A stretch of DNA of 44,052 nt from Ruminococcaceae bacterium UBA1417 (GCA_002305575.1 DBPP01000028.1:25457-69508); one strand, 5' to 3'; positions 25,022 to 34,152 are shown, counted from the stretch's first letter. Numbers and translations: made by a program. The notes: generated by a model not told the origin, from the letters alone.

Positions 25022-26032
25022 TTAGCCGAGGTCGATGGCGCGCTGCGCGCAGGCGTTCAGCTCCATGCCGGCGGTGTGTCCGGCACGGTATTCGTAATAC
25101 GCCTGTGCGCCGACCATTGCGGCATTGTCGCCGGTGAGGGAAAGGTCGGGCATGAAAAGCATGCGGCCGGTGCGGCTGCATTCCGCCTTGAGGCGGCGGC
25201 GCAGCAGCGCGTTTGCGGAGACGCCGCCTGCAATGACGAGCTTTTGGTGCCCGGTTTCGTCGGCGGCACGCAGGAAGTTTTTCACAAGGCAATCGACGAC
25301 CGCCTTGCGATACGAGGCGGCAAGGTCGGCCGTGTTGATGGTTTCGCCCTTCTGCTTTGCGTTGTGCAGAATATTGATGACGGCGGTTTTCAAACCGGAA
25401 AAGCTGAAATCAAGCGGTGCACCGTCCACTGTAGGACGCGGCAAGCGAAATGCCTGATCGTTGCCCGTTTCCGCGAGACGGTCGAGATGAATGCCGCCGG
25501 GGTAAGGCATACCCATGGCGCGCGCGGCTTTATCAAAGGCTTCGCCGGCCGCGTCGTCGCGCGTCTTGCCCAGGATGCGCAGCGCTGTGTAATCCGTGGC
25601 CTCAATGATATGCGAGTGGCCGCCGGAAACAACCAGGCAGAGGAACGGCGGCTCGAGCGTGGGGTTTGTGATGTAGTTTGAAGCGATGTGGCTGCGCAGA
25701 TGGTGTACCGGGATCAGCGGAAGGCCGGCTGAAAGCGAAAGGCCTTTCGCAAAATTGACGCCGACGAGCAGCGCGCCGATGAGCCCCGGTGCGTAAGTGA
25801 CGGCTACGGCATCGAGATCCTTCAGCGTACAACCGGCCCGCTCGAGCGCTTCGCGCACAACGCCGACAATGGATTCGCAGTGCCTGCGCGATGCGATCTC
25901 CGGTACGACGCCACCGTACAGCTTATGCTCTTCAATTTGCGTTGCCACGACGCTCGAAAGCACGTGCCGCCCATTCTCGACCACAGCAGCCGCCGTTTCA
26001 TCGCAGGAGCTTTCAATAGCCAAAATTTTCAT
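25022..26032 (-). CDS. tsaD: tRNA N6-adenosine threonylcarbamoyltransferase
   Basis: Transfers threonylcarbamoyl to A37 of ANN-reading tRNAs, acting with TsaB and TsaE. The product is 336 residues of the ASKHA fold. It opens MKILAIESSCDETAAAVVE; metal ligands lie in PVHHLRSHIASNY (about His110 and His114), followed by VSGGHSHI, GEAFDKAARAMGMPYPGG and VIAGGVSANALLR. It normally sits with tsaB and rimI; here it lies behind a small kinase gene whose stop overlaps its ATG by 4 bases. The ribosome site GGAGGC is 12 bases before the ATG. No terminator is obvious before the IS remnant, which may have replaced it. Confidence 0.96.
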   Translation of the reverse strand: MKILAIESSCDETAAAVVENGRHVLSSVVATQIEEHKLYGGVVPEIASRRHCESIVGVVREALERAGCTLKDLDAVAVTYAPGLIGALLVGVNFAKGLSLSAGLPLIPVHHLRSHIASNYITNPTLEPPFLCLVVSGGHSHIIEATDYTALRILGKTRDDAAGEAFDKAARAMGMPYPGGIHLDRLAETGNDQAFRLPRPTVDGAPLDFSFSGLKTAVINILHNAKQKGETINTADLAASYRKAVVDCLVKNFLRAADETGHQKLVIAGGVSANALLRRRLKAECSRTGRMLFMPDLSLTGDNAAMVGAQAYYEYRAGHTAGMELNACAQRAIDLG

Positions 26033-26556
26033 AACCAGTCTTTTGCCTCCAATGCGCGCGCCGAAAAAGCGGAGAGCGCCTTTTGATTTCGAATTTCCAA
26101 AAATTTTTGCGGATAATTGGCCTGCAACTGCCGATACCGTTTTTTAGCCCGACGGGTGCGGCTGTCGAGCAGAATCCACTTTGCAAAATCCAGATCCATC
26201 TTTTCCGGACACCCTTTACCCATGTCCGGTCGAGTCTGTCCCCGATACTGTTTCGCGCGTTTTATAGCGCGGCACAGACAGACAAAACGGTTGAAGTTCA
26301 GAAAAACAATGCGGTCGGCCTTTTCCATCCGTTCCTCAAAAAACAGGGCGCTGTAATTGCCGTCGATCACCCACGCGTTATTCGTGTCAAGAAAAGCGCG
26401 CACCAGCTGGCGCTCCTCGTCGCGCGGGCGTTCCTGCCAACCAGGCAGCCAATGCACGCTGTCCAGATGCAGCAAAGGTGCGTCTGTGACACGACTGAGC
26501 TGTGCGGCGAGTGTGGATTTTCCACTGCCGCTGTATCCGATGATTGCGATGTGCAC
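26029..26556 (-). CDS. FlaR-like/adenylate-kinase-like P-loop protein
   Basis: A 175-residue P-loop NTPase with Walker A GYSGSGKST at residues 7-15. LLHLDSVHWLPGW and VIDGNYS follow, typical of proteins annotated 'DNA topology modulation protein FlaR' or adenylate kinase-related; the biochemical role of that family is poorly known. A lid region rich in Arg (SRTRRAKKRYRQL) is near the C-terminus. The GTG at 26556 is chosen because AGGAGG (26565-26570) is 8 bases upstream and the fold starts directly there; an in-frame extension to 26667 would run through the promoter. Its stop overlaps the tsaD start (ATGA), so the two are translationally coupled. Confidence 0.75.
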   Translation of the reverse strand: MHIAIIGYSGSGKSTLAAQLSRVTDAPLLHLDSVHWLPGWQERPRDEERQLVRAFLDTNNAWVIDGNYSALFFEERMEKADRIVFLNFNRFVCLCRAIKRAKQYRGQTRPDMGKGCPEKMDLDFAKWILLDSRTRRAKKRYRQLQANYPQKFLEIRNQKALSAFSARALEAKDWL

Positions 26557-26627
26557 GAGGTGCGCCTCCTTTTTGCGCGTCGGCGCACCGAAAAAAACGG
26601 TGTGCGAACAGGATGGAATCTCCCTGT

Positions 26628-26656
26628 ATTGTAGCACAGTGCGGCGCGTAAAACAA
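26628..26656 (-). promoter_or_regulatory. Promoter of the FlaR-like kinase-tsaD operon
   Basis: On the minus strand TTGTTT (26651-26656) and TACAAT (26628-26633) are spaced by 17 bp. The divergent GH2 promoter begins only 15 bases away at 26671. Confidence 0.65.
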
Positions 26657-26670
26657 GTGTGAAACAACGG

Positions 26671-26699
26671 TTGACTGCGATAAAGCGCCTTGCTATAAT
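26671..26699 (+). promoter_or_regulatory. Promoter of the GH2 gene
   Basis: TTGACT (26671-26676), 17 bp and a perfect TATAAT (26694-26699), ending 29 bases before the start codon. A near-consensus promoter suggests strong or repressor-controlled expression. Confidence 0.85.
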
Positions 26700-26728
26700 G
26701 GAGCTACCGACATAAGGGAGGGATTGTA

Positions 26729-28480
26729 TTGAAAAATTATGTTCCGGATTATCCGCGTCCGCAGATGATCCGCACAAGCTGGGAAAACTTGAACGGCACG
26801 TGGGATTTTGCCTTTGATGATGCAAATACGGGCGAGCAAAACGGCTGGGCGGTTGACTTCCAGCCGCAGTACGCCATTGCGGTGCCGTTTACATACGAGA
26901 CGAAGCGGAGCGGCATCGGCATCGAAGCGCCGCATAGCCACGTATGGTACGCGCGCACGATTGTGGTCAGGCCGCATGACGGCCGTATACTGCTTCATTT
27001 TGAAGGCAGCGATTGGCATACGCGCGTTTTTGTGAACGGGCGTTTTGCCGGCGAGCACCGCGGCGGCTACGCGCGCTTTTCTCTGGATATCACGGCGCTG
27101 GTCCAAACCGGAGAAAATCGGGTTGCTGTGCATGTTGCAGACAGCCCGAGCCGCAGCCAGCCGCGTGGCAAACAGCGCTGGATTCCGGAAAACTTCGGCT
27201 GCTGGTATGTGCAGACGACCGGCATCTGGAAAACGGTTTGGCTGGAATACACGCCGGAAAGCCGCATTGCGGGGCTGAAGCTTACGCCGGATCTGGCGCA
27301 AAAGGCTGTTCGGGTCGAAGCCGCGGTGGAATCGGTGGAGGACGACCTGTATGTGGTTGCAACGGCGCGTTTTGAGGGGATAGAGGCGGGTTGTGCCATG
27401 GCTAAGGTGGAGGATGGCCGCGCAGATATCTTGCTGCATGTCGCCAGCCAGGCGGTCAGCGAATGGGATGTACGCACCTGGTCGCCGGAATCCCCGAATC
27501 TCTACGACCTTGAGGTAAAGCTGCTGCACGGCACGGAAGCCGTAGACACGGTGCTCTCGTATTTTGGCATGCGCGAAATCCATATTCAGAACAGTCGTGT
27601 CTGTCTCAACGGCGCCGTACTGTACCAGCGCCTGATCCTCGACCAAGGCTACTGGAAGGATTCGCACCTGACCCCGCCAAGCGAAGCGGCGCTCGTGGAG
27701 GACATTGAAAAAATTCTTGCGCTCGGCTACAACGGCGTGCGCAAGCACCAGAAGACCGAGGACGAGCGATTCCTCTACTGGTGCGATGTAAAGGGTTTGC
27801 TCGTTTGGAGCGAATTTCCCGCGACGTATGTATTCAACGACGAGGCAGTCGAGAATGTTACGCGTGAATGGACGGAAATTGTCCGGCAGAATTACAACCA
27901 TCCCGCGATCATCACTTGGACGCCGTTCAATGAGAGCTGGGGGATTCCCGATGTTGCGCAGGACAAGCGGCAGCAGCGGTTCACCGAAGCGATCTACGGC
28001 CTGACCAAGGCGATCGATCCGATGCGGCCCGTCGTCTGCAATGACGGCTGGCGCCACACGATTTCGGACATCATTACGCTACACGACTACGAGGCAAGCG
28101 GTGAAAAGCTGTTTTCATACTACACGCAGAACCGGGAAGCCGTGCTGCAAAATGCGCTGCCCTTCAGCGTCAACGGCCAGTACTATCCCTTTGCCGAAGG
28201 CTACGGGTACCGCGGGCAGCCGATCCTGATCAGCGAGTTTGGCGGCATTGCGCTGGACAATGGCGAAAGCGGCTGGGGCTACGGTGATAAGGTTGCGGAT
28301 ACGCAAGCGTTCATCGCGCGGTTCGACGCGATCACAAGCGCGGTCAAGCGGCTGGACTTCTGCTGCGGCTACTGCTACACGCAGGTGACGGATGTCCAGC
28401 AGGAAATCAACGGTCTGATGGATATGGAACGCCATTTCAAAATTGAACCGGAAATCATCCGGAAAATCAACTTGCGGTAA
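26729..28480 (+). CDS. Glycoside hydrolase family 2 protein
   Basis: A 583-residue retaining glycosidase of the beta-galactosidase/beta-glucuronidase/beta-mannosidase family. It has an N-terminal jelly-roll sugar-binding domain (starting near NYVPDYPRPQM), an immunoglobulin-like domain, and a TIM barrel with the acid/base Glu402 in FNESWG and nucleophile Glu503 in ISEFGG. It is shorter than LacZ and lacks extra C-terminal domains. No signal peptide is seen, so it is cytosolic. The start is TTG at 26729, supported by GGGAGGGA (26716-26723) 5 bases upstream; the next ATG (residue 13) would cut into conserved sequence. Specificity cannot be fixed. Confidence 0.9.
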   Translation: MKNYVPDYPRPQMIRTSWENLNGTWDFAFDDANTGEQNGWAVDFQPQYAIAVPFTYETKRSGIGIEAPHSHVWYARTIVVRPHDGRILLHFEGSDWHTRVFVNGRFAGEHRGGYARFSLDITALVQTGENRVAVHVADSPSRSQPRGKQRWIPENFGCWYVQTTGIWKTVWLEYTPESRIAGLKLTPDLAQKAVRVEAAVESVEDDLYVVATARFEGIEAGCAMAKVEDGRADILLHVASQAVSEWDVRTWSPESPNLYDLEVKLLHGTEAVDTVLSYFGMREIHIQNSRVCLNGAVLYQRLILDQGYWKDSHLTPPSEAALVEDIEKILALGYNGVRKHQKTEDERFLYWCDVKGLLVWSEFPATYVFNDEAVENVTREWTEIVRQNYNHPAIITWTPFNESWGIPDVAQDKRQQRFTEAIYGLTKAIDPMRPVVCNDGWRHTISDIITLHDYEASGEKLFSYYTQNREAVLQNALPFSVNGQYYPFAEGYGYRGQPILISEFGGIALDNGESGWGYGDKVADTQAFIARFDAITSAVKRLDFCCGYCYTQVTDVQQEINGLMDMERHFKIEPEIIRKINLR

Positions 28481-28487
28481 CCATCTG

Positions 28488-28528
28488 CGGCGGACGCTTT
28501 GTATGCGGCAAAGCGCCCGCCGTTTTTT
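28488..28528 (+). terminator. Intrinsic terminator after the GH2 gene
   Basis: CGGCGGACGCTTTG (28488-28501) pairs with CAAAGCGCCCGCCG (28509-28522), with one A-C mismatch, around seven bases, followed by six T. Confidence 0.9.
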
Positions 28529-28530
28529 AG

Positions 28531-28567
28531 AAATGGAATTGCCATTTGTGCCGTACCGTGCTAAAAT
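28531..28567 (+). promoter_or_regulatory. metF operon promoter with overlapping palindrome
   Basis: TTGCCA (28539-28544), 17 bp, TAAAAT (28562-28567). AAATGG (28531-28536) and CCATTT (28542-28547) form an inverted repeat with a 5-base centre that covers the -35 box, a likely repressor operator. The leader is only about 30 bases, too short for a SAM or cobalamin riboswitch. Confidence 0.55.
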
Positions 28568-28599
28568 GACAATATATTTTAGATATGGAGCGCAAAACC

Positions 28600-29472
28600 A
28601 TGAAAATTTCGGAGATATTGAAAACCAAGGCTGTGACGGTTTCCTGCGAGCTGTTCCCGCCCAAGCTGGGTAGCGAGCTTTCCAATACGCGGCAGATCGT
28701 GCGCGAAATTGCGGGCTTCCATCCGTCGTTTATGAGCGTTACGTACGGTGCGGGCGGATCGAATTCCCACAATACGTTGTCTGTGGCGCAGGAGGTTCAG
28801 AAAAACGGTGTGACGGCGCTGGCCCACCTGACATGTGTCGGGCAGGACCGCGCATCCCTGCACAATGCGGTCCGTCGGTTTCAGGAAAGCGGTATGGAAA
28901 ATATCCTTGCGCTGCGCGGTGATATCCCGGCCGGGCAGACGGCGCCGGAGGTTTTTCCCCATGCCAGCGACTTGATTCGGGAGATCCGCAGCGTCGGTGA
29001 TTTCTGCATCGGCGGCGCATGCTATCCGGAAGGACATCCGGAATCCAAAAACAGCGCGGCGGATATCGAGGGGGTGCGCCGCAAGGTGGAGAGCGGCTGC
29101 GAATTTTTGACGACGCAGATGTTTTTTGACAACAACATCCTGTATAGCTATATGTTCCGGTTATTAAAAAACGGCATTGATGTGCCGGTGATCGCGGGTA
29201 TCATGCCGGTGACGAACGCCAAACAGATCGGCCGCATCATCGGCCTCTCGAATACCGTGCTGCCGCCGCGTTTTCGCGCGATCGTCGATCGCTTTGCGGA
29301 AAATCCTGCGGCGATGCGGCAGGCCGGCATCGCTTATGCGACCGAGCAGATCATCGACCTCATCGCAAACGATGTCACGCACATTCATATCTATACGATG
29401 AACCGCCCGGACATTGCCGGAAAGATCATGGAGAATCTTTCCGAGATTATTGAAGACTATGCGGTTGAATGA
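28600..29472 (+). CDS. metF: Methylenetetrahydrofolate reductase
   Basis: FAD-dependent TIM-barrel enzyme that reduces 5,10-methylene-THF to 5-methyl-THF, the methyl donor for MetH. The product is 290 residues. The N-terminal CELFPPKLG carries the conserved Glu, SVTYGAGGS is the family glycine-rich segment, and ALRGDIP and FLTTQMFFD lie in the active site. The ATG at 28600 follows GGAG by 9 bases; an ATG at 28585 overlaps that site. It is the first gene of a methionine operon and overlaps the next gene by 14 bases. Confidence 0.93.
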   Translation: MKISEILKTKAVTVSCELFPPKLGSELSNTRQIVREIAGFHPSFMSVTYGAGGSNSHNTLSVAQEVQKNGVTALAHLTCVGQDRASLHNAVRRFQESGMENILALRGDIPAGQTAPEVFPHASDLIREIRSVGDFCIGGACYPEGHPESKNSAADIEGVRRKVESGCEFLTTQMFFDNNILYSYMFRLLKNGIDVPVIAGIMPVTNAKQIGRIIGLSNTVLPPRFRAIVDRFAENPAAMRQAGIAYATEQIIDLIANDVTHIHIYTMNRPDIAGKIMENLSEIIEDYAVE

Positions 29473-30115
29473 GCGGGAGGCGCTGCGCTACCTTGGCCTG
29501 CGCGGAAAACCGGCGGATGAAGAAACCGTGCGCGCCGTTCGCGAAATCGGCGCGGCTTTTGTAAAGGCCCTTTCCCCCAAAAGCGTCAGCCGGCGTTATA
29601 CGGTGGCTGTGACGGAGACGGTGGTGGAACTGGACGGCTGGCGTATCGAAAGCGTGAAACTCGCGCGCCATCTCCGCGGTGCGTCGGCTGCCCACCTCTT
29701 CGCCGCGACGCTTGGCGTGCAGGCGGATGCGATGATTCGCCGGTATGCGGTGCGCAGTGCGGCGATGGGCGCGGTGGCACACGCGGTCTGCAATGCCCTC
29801 ATCGAGGATTACTGTGACGAAATGCAAACGCGCATCGCAGCGCAAGAGGCGGAAAACGGCCTCTTTCTCCGGTCACGCTTTTCGCCGGGGTACGGGGATT
29901 TCGCGCTCGAAAGCCAGCGGGAAATTTTTGCGCGGCTGGCCTGCGAGAAGCGCATCGGCCTGACGCTGACCGATACGCTTTTGATGGTGCCGGTCAAATC
30001 CGTGACGGCGGTGATCGGCGTGGCTGATTCGCCCCGCCGCGGTGAAAGCCGGTGTGCTGTTTGTACGCAGAAGGACTGCACCTTTTGCGCGCCGGCAGCG
30101 GATACGGAAGCGTGA
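29459..30115 (+). CDS. Separate methionine synthase reactivation-domain protein
   Basis: A 218-residue protein matching the C-terminal AdoMet-binding domain of MetH, which remethylates cobalamin after accidental oxidation. RFSPGYGDFALESQREIF (about residue 136-153) contains the RxxxGY-type AdoMet signature. The end has Cys in CAVCTQKDCTFC, common in the stand-alone clostridial form. The metH gene downstream lacks exactly this domain, so the two proteins together make a full cobalamin-dependent synthase. The ATG at 29459 lies inside metF (14-base overlap), implying translational coupling; no strong ribosome site is seen. Confidence 0.85.
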   Translation: MRLNEREALRYLGLRGKPADEETVRAVREIGAAFVKALSPKSVSRRYTVAVTETVVELDGWRIESVKLARHLRGASAAHLFAATLGVQADAMIRRYAVRSAAMGAVAHAVCNALIEDYCDEMQTRIAAQEAENGLFLRSRFSPGYGDFALESQREIFARLACEKRIGLTLTDTLLMVPVKSVTAVIGVADSPRRGESRCAVCTQKDCTFCAPAADTEA

Positions 30116-30157
30116 CCGCCAGAAACGGAAGATGAAAAAGGAAGGAATGAAATCAAA

Positions 30158-32563
30158 ATGCATCCAGTCATCGAGCGATTCGGAAAAGACATCGTGGTTT
30201 TTGACGGCGGTATGGGCACGCTTTTGCAGGCGCATGGCCTGGAGGGCGGCGCGTTGCCGGAGCTGTGGAATATCGAGCGCCGGGAAGTGATCCTTGACCT
30301 GCAGCGCGCGTATGCACAAGCGGGCTGCGATATTCTGAACACCAACACGTTTGGCGCCAACCGCCTGAAACTTTCCAAAACGGGGTATACGGTGGCAGAG
30401 GTGATCGGTGCGGCATGCGACATTGCGCGTGAAGCAGCCGCGGGCCGTACCGCTGTGGCGCTCGACATCGGCCCGTCGGGCAAGCTTTTGCAACCGTACG
30501 GCGATTTGAGCTTTGACGACGCCTACGACCTGTTTAAGGAAATGGTGGTCGCCGGGCGCGACCGCGCGGATCTCGTTCTGATTGAGACAATGAGCGACAC
30601 GTACGAGGTCAAGGCGGCATTGCTGGCTGCAAAGGAAAACTGCGATCTGCCCGTTGTCGTGACCTATACGTTTGATTCGACCGGCAAGCTTTTGACCGGC
30701 GGCAGCATCGAGGCGGCGGTCACGCTTGCGGAAAGCCTCGGCGCGGCGGCGGTCGGCATCAATTGCAGTCTCGGGCCGGAGCAGATGGCACCGTTTGTGC
30801 CGCGTCTTCTGGCGGCAACGCAGCTTCCGATTTGCGTCACGCCGAATGCGGGCCTGCCCGTCTCGGTCAATGGGGAGACGGCGTACCCGGTTGGGCCGGA
30901 GGAGTTTGTACACTGGGCATCAGGATTTGCCGAGGCGGGTGTGGCACTGCTCGGCGGTTGTTGCGGCACCACACCGGCGCATATGCGGCAGGTGTGCGCG
31001 GCGCTGCGCGGAAAGCCGGTTGCGGCGCGTTCGGTTCCCGCGCGCACCGTGGTTTCTTCGTATACCCATACGGTGGTGTTTGGCACACGGCCTCTCCTGA
31101 TTGGCGAGCGCATCAATCCCACCGGTAAGCCGCGGCTCAAGGAAGCGATCCGAGCGAATGACTTCGAATACATTTGCCGCGAAGGTATCGCACAGGCGGA
31201 AAGCGGCGCTGATATCCTCGACGTAAACGTCGGCTTGCCTGGTATTGACGAGCCGGCCGTTATGGCGCAGGCGATTACGGCGTTGCAGAGCGTGACCGAT
31301 ACGCCTCTGCAGATTGATACTTCCAACCCAGAAGCTATGGCACGTGCGCTCCGACTGTACAACGGTAAACCGCTTGTCAACTCCGTTAACGGAAAAGAGG
31401 AATCCTTGCATACGGTGTTGCCGCTCGTCAAAAAATACGGCGCGGCGGTCGTTGCGCTTACGCTCGATGAAAACGGAATTCCGAACAGTGCCGCCGAACG
31501 TGTGCGGATTGCGGAAAAGATCATTCACACGGCGGAAGTGTATGGCATCCGCCGCTGCGATATCGTTGTCGATACGCTTGCCATGACGGTGAGCACTGGT
31601 GCGGACAACGCGAACATCACACTTGATGCGCTCGATGAGATTCGGCACCGGCTCGGCGTGCACACGGTGCTCGGTGTTTCGAATATTTCGTTTGGCCTGC
31701 CGCGCCGCGAGCTGATCACCGGCACTTTCTTTGCCATGGCGATGCAGCGCGGCCTGAGCGCCGGTATTGTGAATCCCCTGAGCGGCGAGCTGATGAAGGC
31801 CTACCGCGCGTATTGTGCGCTGACCGGTCTCGACGACGGGTGCAAAACATATATCGAAGCCTATGCGAACACGGCGGCCGCTCCGGATATTGCCGCGGGC
31901 AGCACGGCGCAGACGGCGGGGCCGGCTTGTGAGATGACGTTGCACCGCGCGATTGTGAAGGGATTGCGGGAACAGGCGGGCAGTCTGACGGATGTGGCGC
32001 TCCGGGATACGCCCCCGCTCGAGATCATCAACGGTGCGCTGATCCCGGCGCTTGATGAGGTAGGCAAGGGGTTTGAAAAGGGGACGATTTTCCTGCCGCA
32101 GCTTTTGATGAGCGCCGACGCGGCGAAGGAAGCGTTCGACCGCATTAAAACCGAGCTCAAGAGCCGCGGCGTCGAGGAAGAGAAAAAAGGGCGTATTCTG
32201 CTGGCGACGGTCAAAGGCGACATCCACGACATTGGCAAAAACATTGTGAAGGTACTGCTTGAAAATTACGGGTTTGAGGTGCTCGACCTCGGCAAGGATG
32301 TGCCGCCGGAAACAATTGTGCAAACGGCGGTGGAAAAGGATATCCGGCTCGTCGGCCTATCTGCGCTGATGACGACCACGGTCGTGTACATGGAGGAAAC
32401 CATCCGCGCCCTGCGCGCCGCGCATGACTGCAAGATCATGGTTGGCGGCGCGGTGTTGAACACCGAATATGCCGCATCGATCGGCGCAGACTTCTATTCG
32501 AAGGACGCCATGGGCAGTGTGCGCTATGCGGAAACGCTCTTTGCGGCGGAGAATAAGCGGTAG
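30158..32563 (+). CDS. metH: Cobalamin-dependent methionine synthase, three-domain form
   Basis: Transfers the methyl group of 5-methyl-THF to homocysteine through cobalamin. The 801 residues comprise the homocysteine domain (1 to about 290) with Zn ligands Cys203, Cys268 and Cys269 (GINCSL, GGCCGTT); the pterin-binding TIM barrel (about 310-570, with LLIGERINPTG); and the cobalamin cap and B12-binding domain (about 585-800) with His690 in KGDIHDIGKN, the lower axial ligand. The usual fourth AdoMet domain is absent and supplied by the upstream gene. AAAGGAAGG precedes the ATG at 30158. Confidence 0.95.
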   Translation: MHPVIERFGKDIVVFDGGMGTLLQAHGLEGGALPELWNIERREVILDLQRAYAQAGCDILNTNTFGANRLKLSKTGYTVAEVIGAACDIAREAAAGRTAVALDIGPSGKLLQPYGDLSFDDAYDLFKEMVVAGRDRADLVLIETMSDTYEVKAALLAAKENCDLPVVVTYTFDSTGKLLTGGSIEAAVTLAESLGAAAVGINCSLGPEQMAPFVPRLLAATQLPICVTPNAGLPVSVNGETAYPVGPEEFVHWASGFAEAGVALLGGCCGTTPAHMRQVCAALRGKPVAARSVPARTVVSSYTHTVVFGTRPLLIGERINPTGKPRLKEAIRANDFEYICREGIAQAESGADILDVNVGLPGIDEPAVMAQAITALQSVTDTPLQIDTSNPEAMARALRLYNGKPLVNSVNGKEESLHTVLPLVKKYGAAVVALTLDENGIPNSAAERVRIAEKIIHTAEVYGIRRCDIVVDTLAMTVSTGADNANITLDALDEIRHRLGVHTVLGVSNISFGLPRRELITGTFFAMAMQRGLSAGIVNPLSGELMKAYRAYCALTGLDDGCKTYIEAYANTAAAPDIAAGSTAQTAGPACEMTLHRAIVKGLREQAGSLTDVALRDTPPLEIINGALIPALDEVGKGFEKGTIFLPQLLMSADAAKEAFDRIKTELKSRGVEEEKKGRILLATVKGDIHDIGKNIVKVLLENYGFEVLDLGKDVPPETIVQTAVEKDIRLVGLSALMTTTVVYMEETIRALRAAHDCKIMVGGAVLNTEYAASIGADFYSKDAMGSVRYAETLFAAENKR

Positions 32564-32585
32564 CAAAAGGGAAGAGAGGATACGT

Positions 32586-33224
32586 ATGATTCGGGTTCGC
32601 AACGAAACACCGGCTGATTATGCCGCGGTAGAGAATGTGACGCGAAAGGCTTTTTACAACGTTTACGTGCCCGGATGCGTGGAGCACTACTTGGTGCATA
32701 CCATGCGCACGCATGCGGATTTTGTGCAGGAGCTGGATTTTGTCCTGGAGCTGGACGGCCGGATAATCGGCAATGTCATGTATACGAAAGCGCGGATAAC
32801 GGATGAAAACGGCAGGGAAAAGGGGGTCCTCACGTTCGGCCCGGTCAGCATTTTGCCTGAATACCAGCGCAAGGGGTACGGCAAAATGCTGCTCGAGCAT
32901 TCCTTCGGGCGCGCGCTTGAACTGGGCTATGATGTAATCGTCATCTTCGGCAATCCGTCAAATTACGTGAGCCGCGGGTTCAAGAGCTGTAAAAAATACA
33001 GCGTGTGTGCCGAAGGCGGCCAGTACCCAACCGCGATGTTGGTGAAAGAATTGCAGGCAGGCGCGCTTGACGGCCACCGGTGGGTCTACCACGAGAGCCC
33101 CGCCATGGAGGTTGACGAGAATGCGGCACGAGCATATGACGAGACGCTGGAAAAAATGGAAAAGAAATGGTTGCCCAGTCAGGAGGAGTTTTACATCCTG
33201 AGCCATTCGACGATCGTCCGGTAA
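32586..33224 (+). CDS. GNAT family N-acetyltransferase
   Basis: A 212-residue acetyl-CoA-dependent acyltransferase. The acetyl-CoA loop is in LPEYQRKGYGKMLLEHSF (Q-x-x-G-x-G/A form), preceded by the beta4 strand VLTFGPVSI. The N-terminal MIRVRNETPADYAAV is typical of the predicted acetyltransferase YhbS group. The C-terminal extension (about residue 160-212) is alpha-rich. GAGAGGA lies just before the ATG at 32586. It starts 22 bases after metH and ends at the operon terminator; no link to methionine is known, so the substrate is open. Confidence 0.85.
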   Translation: MIRVRNETPADYAAVENVTRKAFYNVYVPGCVEHYLVHTMRTHADFVQELDFVLELDGRIIGNVMYTKARITDENGREKGVLTFGPVSILPEYQRKGYGKMLLEHSFGRALELGYDVIVIFGNPSNYVSRGFKSCKKYSVCAEGGQYPTAMLVKELQAGALDGHRWVYHESPAMEVDENAARAYDETLEKMEKKWLPSQEEFYILSHSTIVR

Positions 33225-33235
33225 ATGAAAAATGC

Positions 33236-33273
33236 AAAAACGGCAGAGGAGACGCATCTCCCTGCCGTTTTTT
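33236..33273. terminator. Bidirectional terminator between GNAT and mscS
   Basis: AAAAACGGCAG (33236-33246) and CTGCCGTTTTTT (33262-33273) flank an inner GGAGA/TCTCC stem. T-runs exist on both strands, so it ends both the metF operon and the convergent dtd-mscS operon; the last bases overlap the mscS stop. Confidence 0.9.
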
Positions 33274-34138
33274 ACGGTTGCACGTGAATGTCCATCTGTG
33301 GGAATGGGATGACAATGCCATTTTCGTCAAACGCTTTTTTTACGCCTTCGTTGATGTCATAAAAAACATCCCAGTAATCCTCCGGTGTGCACCAGGCGCG
33401 TAGCTGAAAATCAAGCGAGCTTGCGCTTTGTGCCTTGAGACGCGCCTCGGGCGGCGGGTCTTTCAGCACTTTTTCATGCGCCAACGCCACATTCAAAATC
33501 GTTGTTTTGACCGTTTCAAGATCAGAGTTATACGCGGCGGAAAAGACAATATCCACACGCCGCATCGTTTCAGCACTGTAGTCGGTGATCGCCGTGTTCG
33601 TCAGCGTGCCGTTCGGCACGGTGACGCGCTTGTTATCCGGTGTGACGATCACGGTGTACAGCACGTTGATTTCCTTCACGGTTCCCGCGATTTCCGTTGT
33701 CTCAATATAATCGCCGACACGGAATGGGTGGAAAAGCAGGATCATTACACCGCCGGCCAGATTGGAAACCGCACCCTGAAAAGCAAGCGCCACAGCGACG
33801 CCGCCGGAGGTGAACAGCGCGAGGAACGAGGTGGTTTCCACACCGAGCACGCCCAACAGGATCAGGATCAGCACGATGTACAGCCCAATTTTTGAGGCGC
33901 TGGCGATGAATGTGGCCAGGCCTGTATCCATGCGCGCGTAGAGCTTCGAGTGCCGGAACCGGTTCAGCAGGAATTTGATCAGTCTGGTACCCAAAAAGAG
34001 CAGAGCCAGTGCGAAGAGCAGACGCACGGCCAGATGAAAGGCCTGCTCGCCGAGCGATTCCAGCCATTTTTGCAGTTCACTGGCTGTGGGAATCTCTTCG
34101 AGCGGTGCGGTTTCTGTCAGTGCAGTAAAAAGACGCAT
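33272..34138 (-). CDS. Small-conductance mechanosensitive channel, MscS family
   Basis: A 288-residue heptameric channel that releases solutes on hypo-osmotic shock. Three hydrophobic helices occur in the first 140 residues; the third, pore-lining helix has the Gly/Ala-rich pattern SGGVAVALAFQGAVSNLAGG. PFRVGDYIE and VTVPNGTLTN belong to the beta domain, followed by a C-terminal alpha/beta domain ending in PQMDIHV. GGAGGAAA precedes the ATG at 34138, 14 bases after the dtd stop, so it is the second gene of a dtd-mscS operon. Confidence 0.92.
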   Translation of the reverse strand: MRLFTALTETAPLEEIPTASELQKWLESLGEQAFHLAVRLLFALALLFLGTRLIKFLLNRFRHSKLYARMDTGLATFIASASKIGLYIVLILILLGVLGVETTSFLALFTSGGVAVALAFQGAVSNLAGGVMILLFHPFRVGDYIETTEIAGTVKEINVLYTVIVTPDNKRVTVPNGTLTNTAITDYSAETMRRVDIVFSAAYNSDLETVKTTILNVALAHEKVLKDPPPEARLKAQSASSLDFQLRAWCTPEDYWDVFYDINEGVKKAFDENGIVIPFPQMDIHVQP

Positions 34139-34152
34139 CCCGATTTCCTCCG

